Assembly (NCBI GenBank): GCA_964458605.1
Contig: CAYWLS010000001.1
Location: 434,001 to 498,000, forward strand
Source of the DNA: JBBSNV01 sp964458605
GTDB taxonomy: Bacteria > Pseudomonadota > Alphaproteobacteria > Reyranellales > JAQSWP01
Length of the DNA stretch: 64,000 nucleotides
Direction: 5' to 3'
Position 1 is the first letter of the stretch. Each line of letters starts with the position of its first letter. The notes beneath the pieces are model-generated. The model was not told the DNA's origin. It worked only from the letters and a program-made list of their open reading frames with translations, and made no database searches. Positions 17,154 through 25,454 of this stretch are shown here, one piece after another. The translations under genes and the position numbers were made by a program.

Positions 17154-17936
17154 TCAGCGGCCTTTCCATTGCGGCGGCCGTTTCTCCGCGAAGGCGCGGG
17201 GGCCCTCGACGAAGTCCTGGCTGCCGATCATGGCCTGGACGGCGGAATAGGTGCCCTTCATGGCTTCCTCGGCCGAAGCGAAGTGCAGGCCCTGCATCGC
17301 CGCCTGCTTGGTGGCGCGCACCGACATGGGCGAGCATTCCAGGATCATTGCGGCCCAGCGCTTTGCCTCCGTCATCAGCTCGGCCGGCTTGGCCACCTCG
17401 GTGACGAAACCCAGCTCCTTGCCTTCGGCCGCGCCGACGCGGCGCCCGGTCAGCATCATGCCCATCGCCTTCTTGAGCGGGATCATCCGCGGCAGGCGAT
17501 GCACGCCGCCGGCCAGGGCCGCCAGGCCGACGCGCGGTTCGGGCAGGGCGAAGATCGCCGTTTCCGAGGCGATGATGATGTCGCAGGCCAGGGCGATCTC
17601 GAAGCCGCCGCCCATGGCGATGCCATTGACCGCCGCAATCAGCGGCTTGTTGAGATCGAAGCGTGCGGTAATGCCGCCAAATCCCTTTTGGGGATGCTGG
17701 GGGCGCTGGCCGGCGGGCATCGATGCCTGGAATTTGAGATCGTTGCCGGCGGAGAAAGCCCTGTCGCCGGCGCCGGTGATGATCGCAACCCAGAGCTCCG
17801 GATCGGCAGCGAATTCGTCGAAGGCCTGCTCCAGTTCGGCATTGGCCATCGGATGCAGCGAGTTCATGACATCGGGGCGATTGATGGTCACGATGAATAG
17901 GCGGCCATCTCGCTCAATTTTACAGAATTCAGGCAT
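17154..17936 (-). CDS. Enoyl-CoA hydratase/isomerase family protein (crotonase fold)
   Basis: 260 residues from the ATG at 17936, which has a GGAGGAATG site; an upstream in-frame start would run into a palindromic regulatory site. Both crotonase glutamates are present: Glu in AMGGGFEIALACD and Glu in LPEPRVGLAALAGG. The oxyanion loop SAGNDLKF is typical. It should hydrate trans-2-enoyl-CoA to 3-hydroxyacyl-CoA. It is divergent from the OmpA gene and carries a GntR-like palindrome about 40 bases upstream, so it may be separately induced. Confidence 0.9.
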   Translation of the reverse strand: MPEFCKIERDGRLFIVTINRPDVMNSLHPMANAELEQAFDEFAADPELWVAIITGAGDRAFSAGNDLKFQASMPAGQRPQHPQKGFGGITARFDLNKPLIAAVNGIAMGGGFEIALACDIIIASETAIFALPEPRVGLAALAGGVHRLPRMIPLKKAMGMMLTGRRVGAAEGKELGFVTEVAKPAELMTEAKRWAAMILECSPMSVRATKQAAMQGLHFASAEEAMKGTYSAVQAMIGSQDFVEGPRAFAEKRPPQWKGR

Positions 17937-17975
17937 AATACATTCCTCCCCCATGGAATTTGTGTTTCTAATCCA

Positions 17976-17987
17976 TTGGTATACCAA
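17976..17987. promoter_or_regulatory. Candidate GntR-family operator
   Basis: TTGGTATACCAA is a perfect 12-bp palindrome of the TGGT-N-ACCA type recognised by FadR/FCD-class GntR regulators. It is centred about 45 bases upstream of the enoyl-CoA hydratase start (17936). No GntR gene is in the window, so the regulator would act in trans. Confidence 0.5.
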
Positions 17988-18058
17988 GAACGGTCACTAA
18001 GCCATTGAATTCTAAGTCTGTGTTATCCAAGCCACGCTCTCCTCCAAACAATTTGCAG

Positions 18059-18070
18059 TCTTACGTAAGA
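18059..18070. promoter_or_regulatory. Palindrome upstream of the ompA-like promoter
   Basis: TCTTACGTAAGA is a perfect 12-bp palindrome ending one base before the -35 hexamer of the porin promoter. Its ACGT core is shared with the site at 36998-37015, but the arms differ. It may be an activator or repressor site. Confidence 0.35.
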
Positions 18071-18071
18071 G

Positions 18072-18100
18072 TTGTTTTGGATGCACTGTCTTGATATAAA
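18072..18100 (+). promoter_or_regulatory. Sigma-70-type promoter for the OmpA-like porin
   Basis: The -35 element TTGTTT (18072-18077), a 17-base spacer and the -10 element TATAAA (18095-18100) are about 80 bases upstream of the GTG start at 18181. The region 17937-18180 is clearly more AT-rich than the rest of the window, as expected for a strong promoter region between divergent genes. Confidence 0.6.
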
Positions 18101-18180
18101 TATGAAGAGAATCAATGGTTCTAGTCATAATGTTGGCGTGAGGTATCACGTTAACTGAGATTGGTGTCGAGGGGGACGGT

Positions 18181-19176
18181 GTGATCAAGCAACTGACAAT
18201 GGCTTCGGCCATGGTAGTGCTGGCATTGCCTGCATGGGCGGCCGATCCCGGCGGGTTTTATGTCGGTATCGGCGGCGGCATCAACTATACCGATCACTCC
18301 GATGTCGACGGCAGCATCGGCAATACCTCGTTCAAGGTCGATAACGTCAAATCAAAGGCCGGTTGGACGGCCAACGCTTTCGTCGGCTATAGCTGGGGCT
18401 TCCCGCGCGTCGAAGCCGAACTGGTCTACCGCGACAACAAGACCAAGCACATGGGAGCGCCGACCGATGGCGCGCGCATCCAGTCCGGTGCGCTGATGGT
18501 CAACATGCTGTTCGATCTGTTCCCCAGCTCGGTGATCTCGCCCTATTTCGGCGTCGGCGCCGGCGCGGCCTATGTCCATGTCAACAAGCCGATCAAGGAT
18601 TCCGATATCGTTCCGGCGGCTCAAGGCATCGTCGGTGCCAACTTCAAGCTGACGCCGAACTGGATGGTCTCGGCGGACTACCGCTACTTCCGCACCGTCG
18701 ACCCGCATATGAGCGAACACGGCACCAAATACGATTTCGACTACGAGAACCATACCGGCATGGTGGGCGTCACCTATCGTTTCGTCGAACCGCCGCGTCC
18801 GACGCCGGCACCGGCGCCGATCGTCGCCCCGCCGGCGCCGCAGATCGCGCGCAACTACATGGTGTTCTTCGATTTCGACAAGTCCGACATCACGCCCCAG
18901 GCCCTCGCCATCATCCGCGAAGCGGCCTCGAACGCGGTTAACGGGGGCATCCAGCGCATCAACCTGACCGGCCACACCGACCGGGCCGGCACCGAGCGAT
19001 ACAACATGGCGCTGTCGTTGCGCCGCGCCAGCGCCGTCAAGGATGCGCTGACCCGCGAGGGCGTGCCGCCGGGCGATATCGTGGTCATTGGCCGCGGCGA
19101 AAGCCAGCCGCTGGTGCCGACCGCCGACGGCGTGCGCGAGGCGCAAAACCGCCGCGTCGAGATCGTCCTGCAGTAA
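18181..19176 (+). CDS. OmpA family outer membrane protein
   Basis: 331 residues from a GTG start with a gaggggga ribosome site. Signal peptide (residues 1-20, TMASAMVVLALPAWA-A). An eight-strand OmpA-type barrel spans about 21-200, followed by a Pro-rich hinge (PTPAPAPIVAPPAPQ). The peptidoglycan-binding OmpA C-terminal domain covers about 222-330, with FFDFDKSDITPQAL, LTGHTDRAGTERYN and the closing EAQNRRVEIVL. It anchors the outer membrane to the cell wall. It has its own promoter and a strong terminator, so it is a single-gene unit and probably abundant. Confidence 0.95.
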   Translation: MIKQLTMASAMVVLALPAWAADPGGFYVGIGGGINYTDHSDVDGSIGNTSFKVDNVKSKAGWTANAFVGYSWGFPRVEAELVYRDNKTKHMGAPTDGARIQSGALMVNMLFDLFPSSVISPYFGVGAGAAYVHVNKPIKDSDIVPAAQGIVGANFKLTPNWMVSADYRYFRTVDPHMSEHGTKYDFDYENHTGMVGVTYRFVEPPRPTPAPAPIVAPPAPQIARNYMVFFDFDKSDITPQALAIIREAASNAVNGGIQRINLTGHTDRAGTERYNMALSLRRASAVKDALTREGVPPGDIVVIGRGESQPLVPTADGVREAQNRRVEIVLQ

Positions 19177-19205
19177 CAAGAAGAACGCGTCTCTCCAGAC
19201 TTGAC

Positions 19206-19239
19206 GAGCGACCGGCACCAAGCCGGTCGCTCTTTTTTT
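19206..19239 (+). terminator. Rho-independent terminator of the ompA-like gene
   Basis: A perfect 10-bp stem (gagcgaccgg / ccggtcgctc) with a 7-base loop is followed directly by seven T residues. It lies 30 bases after the porin stop codon. Confidence 0.93.
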
Positions 19240-19267
19240 GTTCTGGGGTCGCGTTCCGAGGGCGGAG

Positions 19268-19867
19268 TCAGGAAGCCAGCAACGCCGCGCGCACGAGCGG
19301 CAGGCGGTCGTTGCCGAAATACATGTCGTCGCCCACGAACATGGTGGGCGAGCCGAATCCGCCGCGCGCGATCGCTTCCTCGGTGTTGGCGCGCAGCGCG
19401 TCCTTGTATTTTGCTTCGCCGATCTTGGCGAAGAATTCCTCGGCATCGAGCCCAACCCGGCGCAGGATCGGGCGCAACACCTCGTCCTGGGAGATGTCCT
19501 GCAGCTCGCCCCAATAGGCTTCGAACACGGCGCGGGCGTAATCCGGCAGGATGCCCTGCTCCCGCGCCACGAATGCGCCGCGCATGGCCTTGACGCTGTT
19601 GACCGGGAATACCGGTGGCATGCCGATTTTCAGCCCCGAATGGCGCGCCCAGTCCTGCAGGTCCTTCTTGTAGTAGCGCGACTTGACCGGATGGGGCTTC
19701 TCGCGGCTCTCATAGACCGTTTTGTTGACGGTGTTGAAGATGCCGCCGACCAGGATCGGCTTCCAGTCGATATCGGCGCCGATCTCGCGCGCCATCGGCT
19801 GCACGTTGTGGAACGCCAGATAGGTCCAGGGGCTGGAACAGTCGAAATAGAATTGCAGCGTCTTCAT
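19268..19867 (-). CDS. 2-hydroxychromene-2-carboxylate isomerase / DsbA-like (kappa-class GST) protein
   Basis: 199 residues with a thioredoxin-fold insertion as in HCCA isomerases: N-terminal YFDCSSPWTYLAF, in which Ser takes the place of the DsbA cysteine. A central helical domain is followed by GGFGSPTMFVGDDMYFGNDRL at the C-terminus. Members use glutathione to isomerise cis/trans intermediates of naphthalene-type degradation, but many relatives have other roles. The start at 19867 gives the normal family length; a longer frame is not supported. Divergent to the amidotransferase gene. Confidence 0.88.
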   Translation of the reverse strand: MKTLQFYFDCSSPWTYLAFHNVQPMAREIGADIDWKPILVGGIFNTVNKTVYESREKPHPVKSRYYKKDLQDWARHSGLKIGMPPVFPVNSVKAMRGAFVAREQGILPDYARAVFEAYWGELQDISQDEVLRPILRRVGLDAEEFFAKIGEAKYKDALRANTEEAIARGGFGSPTMFVGDDMYFGNDRLPLVRAALLAS

Positions 19868-20045
19868 GCTTCCTCGCCGGTTTTGATCGATCTTAATCGG
19901 CCGCCGGCCTGCGCCAAGACGCGCAGGCCAGGCCACGGCGCCAGGCCGGGGCGCCGCTTGTTGCCGGCGGTTTGCTGTCATAAAATTGCCGCCGGGCGTT
20001 TCACCGACCTTGGGCAGAAGGCTGGTTCGGCAATGGCGCGCTGCG

Positions 20046-20795
20046 ATGTCGGATAACGACACTAGAAAAGTTCTCGCCGTGGTCCATCAGGGGCATTCCC
20101 GTACCGGGCGGGTCGGCGCTCTCCTCGAACGGCGTGGCTATACCGTCGAAAAATGCTGTCCGAACACGGGCGAGGCATTGCCGCATAATCTCGACGACTA
20201 TGCCGGCGTGGTGGTGTTCGGCGGCCCGATGAGCGCCAACGACGAGGCGACGCAGCCCGGCATCAGGGCCGAACTCGAGTGGCTGCCGCGCGTGCTCGAC
20301 GCGCAGGTGCCCTATCTCGGTCTGTGCCTGGGCGCGCAGCTCCTGGCCAAATGCCTGGGCGCCAAAGTGGATGTCCATCCCGAAGGCCTGGCCGAGATCG
20401 GCTATGTCAGGATCGAGCCGGTCTATCGGCAATGCCGCATCTTTCCCGACGCGCTGACCGTCTATCAGTGGCATCGCGAAGGTTTCGACCTGCCGACCGG
20501 CGCCACCTTGCTGGCGCGCGGCCAGAGTTTTCCCAACCAGGCCTATCGTTACGGCCGCAACGCCTATGGCCTGCAGTTCCATCCCGAAGTGACCCTCGAG
20601 ATGAAGGAGATCTGGACGGTCAAGGCGGCCGAGCGGCTCAAGCTGCCCGGCGCGCAGCCGCGCGAGCATCATATCGACATGCATCCGGTGCACGATCCGG
20701 CGCTGGGCGCCTGGATCGACCGCTTCCTCGATCTATGGCTGTCTTCCAAACCGGGCGCTTCGAGCGGGCGCGACGCCGGCAAAGCAGCTTCCTGA
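20046..20795 (+). CDS. Class I glutamine amidotransferase domain protein
   Basis: 249 residues, a stand-alone GATase1 of the GMP-synthase-like type. Catalytic Cys in the nucleophile elbow YLGLCLGAQLLA (about 95-106), and His-Glu in LQFHPEVTLEM (about 180-190). The N-terminal half has VVVFGGPMSANDE, the oxyanion strand. Stand-alone members release ammonia from glutamine or hydrolyse gamma-glutamyl bonds. A thioesterase gene starts 1 base after its stop, so they are co-transcribed. The function of the pair is unknown. Confidence 0.85.
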   Translation: MSDNDTRKVLAVVHQGHSRTGRVGALLERRGYTVEKCCPNTGEALPHNLDDYAGVVVFGGPMSANDEATQPGIRAELEWLPRVLDAQVPYLGLCLGAQLLAKCLGAKVDVHPEGLAEIGYVRIEPVYRQCRIFPDALTVYQWHREGFDLPTGATLLARGQSFPNQAYRYGRNAYGLQFHPEVTLEMKEIWTVKAAERLKLPGAQPREHHIDMHPVHDPALGAWIDRFLDLWLSSKPGASSGRDAGKAAS

Positions 20796-20796
20796 C

Positions 20797-21204
20797 ATGA
20801 CCGAACACACCGATCTGCAGGCCTGGGGCGCCAGGCAGGCCGAGCTGGACCGCCTGCCGACCGGCATGGGCATTGCCCTGGTCAGCCTCGAGCCGGGCCT
20901 GGCCAAGGTCAGCATGACGGTGGGACCGAACTCGGTGAACGTGCACGGCAATTGCCATGGCGGGGCGATCTTCACCCTGGCCGACACCGCGTTCTTCTAT
21001 GTCTGCAATTCACACCAGCGGCGGGCCGTGGCGGCGGGCTGCGACATCAATTTCCTGCGACCCGCCATGGTGGGCGACGTGCTGACCGCCATCTGCACCG
21101 AGCAGCATGTCGGCAAGCGCATCGGCCTGTGCCAGGTCGATGTCCGCAACCAGCACGGCAAGCTGATCGCCACCATGTCGGCGCGCGCCGCGGTGGTCGG
21201 ATAA
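20797..21204 (+). CDS. PaaI-like hydroxyphenylacetyl-CoA thioesterase
   Basis: 135 residues with the PaaI signature NVHGNCHGGAIFTLADTAFF (about 48-67), which includes the catalytic Asp in the long helix. Hot-dog-fold enzymes of this type remove stalled phenylacetyl-type acyl-CoA intermediates. There are no other paa genes beside it, so the role could be general. It directly follows the amidotransferase gene and converges with the AidB-like acyl-CoA dehydrogenase gene. Confidence 0.88.
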   Translation: MTEHTDLQAWGARQAELDRLPTGMGIALVSLEPGLAKVSMTVGPNSVNVHGNCHGGAIFTLADTAFFYVCNSHQRRAVAAGCDINFLRPAMVGDVLTAICTEQHVGKRIGLCQVDVRNQHGKLIATMSARAAVVG

Positions 21205-21216
21205 GCCCGGCCTGGC

Positions 21217-22902
21217 TTACGCCGCTACCGGCTGGGCGCGTTTGACCATCGCCTTGTGGTCGAGGCTGCGCGGCAGGGTGCCGAGCTGGATGCCGTGATC
21301 CTCGCCCAGCCGCGAGGCGGCGAAGGCATCGGCCATAGAGGCGGGGGCATGGCGCAGCAGCAGCGAGCCCTGCATCAGGACCGCCAGCCGTTCGACGATG
21401 CGCCGCGCCCGCGGCTCGAAATCGGCCAGGTTGCCCAGCTCGCCCTCGATGGCGGCGAGATAGGCGTCGAAGCGCCGGTCGGCCCCCTTGGCCTGGCGGG
21501 CCTCGTCCATATAGGCTGCCAGCGCTTCCGGATCGCGGCGCAGCGCGCGCAGCACGTCCAGGCACTGCACATTGCCGGAGCCTTCCCAGATCGAGTTGAG
21601 CGGGGCGTCGCGATAGAGCCGCGGCATGATCGATTCCTCGACATAGCCGTTGCCGCCATGGCATTCGAGCGCCTCGGCCACCACCGCCGGGCTGCGCTTG
21701 CACAGCCAGTATTTGGCGATCGGCGTCAGCAGCCGGCCCAGCCGCTCGGCCGCGCCGTCGGTCGAGTTAGTCCCCTGGCCTTCGTCGAAGGTTCGCGCCA
21801 CGCGCAGCGCCAGCACCGTGGCCGCTTCCGATTCCAGGGCCAGGTCGGCCAGCACGTTGGTCATCAAGGGCTGGTCGATCAGCCTGGCGCCGAACGCCGA
21901 ACGGAAGGTGCAGTGGTTGATCGCCTGGGCGGTGGCATGGCGGATCATCGCCGCCGCGCCGAACGACGTGTCGAGGCGCGTGTGGCGCACCATCTCGATG
22001 ATGGTGGCGACGCCGCGGCCTTCCTCGCCGATCAGCGCCGCATAGGCGCCGTGAAACTCGACTTCGCTGGAGGCATTGGATCGGTTGCCCAGCTTGTCCT
22101 TCAGGCGCTGGATGTGGAAGGCGTTGCGCGTGCCGTCGGGCCGGAAGCGCGGCATCAGGAAGCAGCTCAGGCCGCCCGGCGCCTGGGCCAGCACCAGGAA
22201 AGCATCGCACATCGGCGCCGAGCAGAACCATTTGTGGCCGACGATCTCGTAGGCTCCGCCCGGCCCGCCGTTGCCGGTCGCCGCGGCGCGGGTGGTGTTG
22301 GCGCGCACGTCGGAGCCGCCCTGCTTCTCGGTCATCGCCATGCCGATCAGCACGCCGGCCTTCTGCGCCGCGGGCTTCAGCACCGGATCGTAGTGGCGCG
22401 AGCGGATGCGCGGCTCCCATTCCTGCGCCAGCTCCGGCAGGGCGCGTAGCGCCGGGATCGAGGCGAAGGTCATGGTGATCGGGCAGGCCGGGCCCTCGTT
22501 GATCTGGATGAAGGGGAAGTAGAGCGCGGCGCGCGCCACATGCGCGCCCGGTCGCTGCTCGTTCCAGGGCAGGGCGTGGATGTCGTGTGCGATGCCCAGC
22601 TTCATCAATTCGTGCCAGGCGGGATGGAACTCGACCTCGTCGATGCGCCGGCCGAAGCGGTCGAAGATATGCAGCTCCGGCAAGTTGCGGTCGGCCAGGA
22701 AGCCCTGGTGGATCATGGCGGCGCTGCCGGCGATGGCGCCGAAAGTCGTCGCGCGATCCTCGATCCAGCCGCCGCCCTCGCGTTCGACCCCCTCGACCAG
22801 CGCCTTGTCGGCCAGGAAGGCGTTGTAGTTTTCCAGAGGCCGCGCCTGGTTCAGCACGTCATGGGTGTCGAACGGCGCTGCAGCATGATCGATCGTGTCC
22901 AT
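21217..22902 (-). CDS. AidB-like acyl-CoA dehydrogenase
   Basis: 561 residues, longer than ordinary acyl-CoA dehydrogenases (about 380) and in the AidB size class (about 540). Motifs include AMTEKQGGSDVRANTT (FAD/substrate loop), WFCSAPMCDAFLVLAQ, RSNASSEVEF and ECHGGNGYVEES. The likely catalytic Glu is in NSIWEGSGN. AidB-like proteins oxidise acyl-CoA weakly, and some bind DNA. The start at 22902 has a GGAGGATG site. No alkylation-response genes are nearby, so a catabolic role (branched-chain acyl-CoA) is as likely. Confidence 0.9.
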   Translation of the reverse strand: MDTIDHAAAPFDTHDVLNQARPLENYNAFLADKALVEGVEREGGGWIEDRATTFGAIAGSAAMIHQGFLADRNLPELHIFDRFGRRIDEVEFHPAWHELMKLGIAHDIHALPWNEQRPGAHVARAALYFPFIQINEGPACPITMTFASIPALRALPELAQEWEPRIRSRHYDPVLKPAAQKAGVLIGMAMTEKQGGSDVRANTTRAAATGNGGPGGAYEIVGHKWFCSAPMCDAFLVLAQAPGGLSCFLMPRFRPDGTRNAFHIQRLKDKLGNRSNASSEVEFHGAYAALIGEEGRGVATIIEMVRHTRLDTSFGAAAMIRHATAQAINHCTFRSAFGARLIDQPLMTNVLADLALESEAATVLALRVARTFDEGQGTNSTDGAAERLGRLLTPIAKYWLCKRSPAVVAEALECHGGNGYVEESIMPRLYRDAPLNSIWEGSGNVQCLDVLRALRRDPEALAAYMDEARQAKGADRRFDAYLAAIEGELGNLADFEPRARRIVERLAVLMQGSLLLRHAPASMADAFAASRLGEDHGIQLGTLPRSLDHKAMVKRAQPVAA

Positions 22903-23099
22903 GGCATCCTCCAGGGGGGGCATCCTCCAGGGCATCTTCGGCGTTCCGGCCGACCCGGGCATTTCTCCCTATGATAGACCGGCGAAAACCCGTGTAAACG
23001 CGGCGCCGGCACCCATATGGTGGGTGAGGCCATAGTCGGCCCCTGTCCGGACATGGTATATCCGCGCCAGCAAAGCAACCGCGTTGGAGTGCGTTTTCC

Positions 23100-23522
23100 A
23101 TGGGTCCTATGCCGCCATTCCACCTGGCGTTCCCGGTGCGGGATATCGCCGAGGCGCGCCGCTTCTATGGCGACCTGCTGGGCTGCCCGGAGGGCCGCAG
23201 CGCGCCGGACTGGGTGGATTTCGATTTCTACGGCCACCAGATCGTGGCCCATCACGATCCCAGCATGACCGCGCGCAAGCATCACAATCCGGTCGATGGC
23301 CATGACGTGCCGGTGCCGCATTTCGGCGCCGTGCTGGAATGGAACCAGTTCCACAAGCTGGCCGACCGACTCAAGGCGGCCGGCGTCGGCTTCGTGATCG
23401 AGCCCTACATCCGCTTCCAGGGCCAGGTCGGCGAGCAGGCGACGATGTTCTTTCTCGATCCGTCGGGCAATGCCATGGAGTTCAAGTCTTTCAAGGATCC
23501 GTCGCAACTTTTCGCGAAATAG
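23100..23522 (+). CDS. VOC family (glyoxalase-like) protein
   Basis: 140 residues forming two vicinal-oxygen-chelate modules. Probable metal ligands are His in PFHLAFPVRDIAEA, His in VPHFGAVLEW and the late Glu in DPSGNAMEFKSF. Similar small proteins are annotated as glyoxalases or dioxygenase-like, with unknown substrates. It precedes the SPFH gene by 58 bases and may share its transcript. Confidence 0.85.
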   Translation: MGPMPPFHLAFPVRDIAEARRFYGDLLGCPEGRSAPDWVDFDFYGHQIVAHHDPSMTARKHHNPVDGHDVPVPHFGAVLEWNQFHKLADRLKAAGVGFVIEPYIRFQGQVGEQATMFFLDPSGNAMEFKSFKDPSQLFAK

Positions 23523-23580
23523 GAGACGTCGCTTCGGGCGTCGACAATAAAAGGGGGCGCCGCAAGGCGTTGGGGGACAG

Positions 23581-24645
23581 ATGGGCGGTTTGGCGATTTT
23601 CGTTCTCGTCGTCTTGGTGTTGGTGGTCCTGTTCATCTTCATGGCGGTCAAGACGGTGCCGCAGGGCACCACCTTTACCGTCGAGCGCTTCGGTCAGTAC
23701 ACCCGCACCTTGCCGCCTGGCCTGAGTTTCATCGTGCCGTTCTTCGACCGCATCGGCGCCAAGATGAACATGCAGGAGAACGTGCTCGACATTCCCTCGC
23801 AGAAAGTGATCACCAAGGACAACGCTATCGTCACCGTCGATGCCGTTGCCTTCTACCAGGTGATCGACGCCGCCAAGGCAGCCTACGAGGTGCAGAACCT
23901 GACGCTCGCCATGACCAACCTGGCGCTGACCAATATCCGCAGCGTCATGGGCAACATGGCGCTGGACGATGTGCTGTCCAAGCGCCAGGAAATCAACGAC
24001 ACCCTGCTGGCGATCATCGACCAGGCCACCAATCCCTGGGGCGTCAAGGTGCTGCGCGTCGAGTTGAAGGACATCGTGCCGCCGGAAGACATGGTGGCGG
24101 CGATGGCCCGTCAGATGAAGGCGGAACGCGAGAAGCGCGCCGTCATTCTCGAGGCCGAGGGCGTGCGCGAATCCTCGATCAAGCGGGCGGAGGGCGAGAA
24201 GCAGGCCGCCATCCTGGAGGCCGAAGGCCGCCGCGAGGCCGCCTTCCGCGACGCCGAGGCGCGCGAGCGCATGGCCGAGGCCGAGGCCAAGGCGACCGAC
24301 GTGGTGGCGGCGGCGATCGCCGCCCACGGCACCGCGGCGACCAACTACTTCCTGGGCCAGCGTTATGTCGAGGCGCTTTCGCGCATGGGCACGGCCAACA
24401 ATTCCAAGATGATCTTCCTGCCGCTCGAAGCCTCGGGCGTGCTGGGCGCGATCTCCGGCATCGCCGAGATCACCCGCGACGCCATCAAGGGCGGCAGCGG
24501 CGGCGGCTATACCGGCAGTCCCAGCGGCTCGCCCCCGCCGCGTCCGGCCGCGACGCCGCCGGCGCCACCTTCCAACGTGTCGCCGTCCGGCTTCTCTTCG
24601 AGCGACTCCCCGAGCGGCCAGCAGGGGCCGTGGACGCGCGGCTAG
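23581..24645 (+). CDS. SPFH/Band 7 membrane protein (stomatin/QmcA-like)
   Basis: 354 residues. A single N-terminal membrane helix (about 3-24) is followed by the Band 7 domain, starting KTVPQGTTFTVERFGQYTRT and continuing to about residue 180. A charged coiled-coil region (ILEAEGVRES.IKRAEGEKQAAILEA) lies at about 180-245, and a Pro/Ser/Gly-rich tail from 300. Such proteins form ring-shaped assemblies that organise membrane microdomains and modulate proteases. The stop lies 5 bases before an NfeD-like gene, the classical SPFH/NfeD partnership. Confidence 0.93.
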   Translation: MGGLAIFVLVVLVLVVLFIFMAVKTVPQGTTFTVERFGQYTRTLPPGLSFIVPFFDRIGAKMNMQENVLDIPSQKVITKDNAIVTVDAVAFYQVIDAAKAAYEVQNLTLAMTNLALTNIRSVMGNMALDDVLSKRQEINDTLLAIIDQATNPWGVKVLRVELKDIVPPEDMVAAMARQMKAEREKRAVILEAEGVRESSIKRAEGEKQAAILEAEGRREAAFRDAEARERMAEAEAKATDVVAAAIAAHGTAATNYFLGQRYVEALSRMGTANNSKMIFLPLEASGVLGAISGIAEITRDAIKGGSGGGYTGSPSGSPPPRPAATPPAPPSNVSPSGFSSSDSPSGQQGPWTRG

Positions 24646-24650
24646 CGGCC

Positions 24651-25091
24651 ATGAACTTCGTGGTGCAATTCTGGTACTGGTTCGCACTGAGCGGCGTGTT
24701 GCTGATCTGCGAACTGTTCGCGCCGGGTGTGATCTTCTGCTTCCTGGCGGCCGGTTCAGTCGTCGCCGGCATCGTGCTGTGGATCGCGCCGGGCATGGGG
24801 CTGGAGTTCCAGTTCCTGATCTTCGCCGTGGTCAGCGCCATCGCCTATTATTTCGGCCGGCCGCTGACCCGGCAGCTTGTGACGCACCATCGCCATCCGC
24901 ATCTGAACACGCGGGGCCAGGCGCTGGTCGGCCATGTCGGCACCCTGGCCGAGCCGATCATCAACGGGCGCGGCCGGCTGCGTATCGGCGACACCACCTG
25001 GGCCATCGCCGGGCCGGACATGGCCGCCGGCTTCCCGGTGCGGGTGGTGGGCGTGCATGGCGCCGAACTCAAGGTCGAGCCGCATCGATAG
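24651..25091 (+). CDS. NfeD-like protein
   Basis: 146 residues from the ATG at 24651. Three hydrophobic segments (about 8-28, 32-50 and 55-75) are followed by a soluble OB-like domain (about 85-146) with the NfeD pattern ALVGHVGTLAEPIINGRGRLRIGDTTW. It is the usual partner of the preceding SPFH protein and should sit in the inner membrane with it. The stop codon is only two bases before a palindromic repeat arm. Confidence 0.9.
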   Translation: MNFVVQFWYWFALSGVLLICELFAPGVIFCFLAAGSVVAGIVLWIAPGMGLEFQFLIFAVVSAIAYYFGRPLTRQLVTHHRHPHLNTRGQALVGHVGTLAEPIINGRGRLRIGDTTWAIAGPDMAAGFPVRVVGVHGAELKVEPHR

Positions 25092-25092
25092 G

Positions 25093-25117
25093 CGTCGCCC
25101 TAAGCGAAGGGTCTTGC
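25093..25117 (+). repeat. Left arm of REP-like element, copy A (around the GIY-YIG gene)
   Basis: The 25-base segment beginning CGTCGCCCTAAGCGAAGGGT is the degenerate counterpart of arms at 45315 and 54216. It starts two bases after the NfeD stop. Its partner in inverted orientation is at 25455-25486, so the two arms bracket the GIY-YIG reading frame. Confidence 0.7.
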
Positions 25118-25142
25118 CAAGGCAAGTATCTGCGTCACCGAT

Positions 25143-25432
25143 ATGGAAGACTTTACTGCACGTATATTCCGACCAACGTTGGCAATAGAGTTCTGTATGC
25201 CGGTGTGACGGGAAATTTGCCGGCAAGGCTGGAGCAACATCGGTTGGGCAAAGGCAGCGAATTCGTAAAACATTACAAAGCCACGAAGCTCGTTTTGACG
25301 GAAATCTATCCAACCGCGCTCGAAGCGATTGCGCGAGAGAAGCAGCTCCAAGGCTGGAGGCGAGATCGCAAGGTCGAGTCGATCGACGCCGCCAATCCGC
25401 AGCGGGAAGACTTGGCGAGCGCTTTGCTTTGA
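25143..25432 (+). CDS. GIY-YIG single-domain endonuclease, apparent frameshift or non-standard start near the 5' end
   Basis: The body (about 95 residues, open to the TGA at 25430-25432) is a complete GIY-YIG domain: LYCTYIPTN and VLYAGVTGNL as the two GIY/YIG strands, the Arg in ARLEQH, and the metal-binding Glu in EAIAREKQLQGW. The open frame has no ATG, GTG or TTG between NfeD and the domain; only a CTG at 25130 would serve. An ATG at 25143 is one frame off. If one extra T followed the run at 25152-25154, it would give MEDFYCTYI, a normal-looking family start. So either a one-base deletion has inactivated the gene, or translation starts unusually. It lies inside a palindromic repeat. Confidence 0.6.
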
Positions 25433-25454
25433 TAGGCGGTCACTTTCTTCGCTG

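Noticed and set aside
23005..23025. CACCCA...TGGGTG inverted repeat in the region between the AidB-like and VOC genes
   Set aside because: A 6-bp stem is expected by chance in DNA of this composition and no T-run follows.
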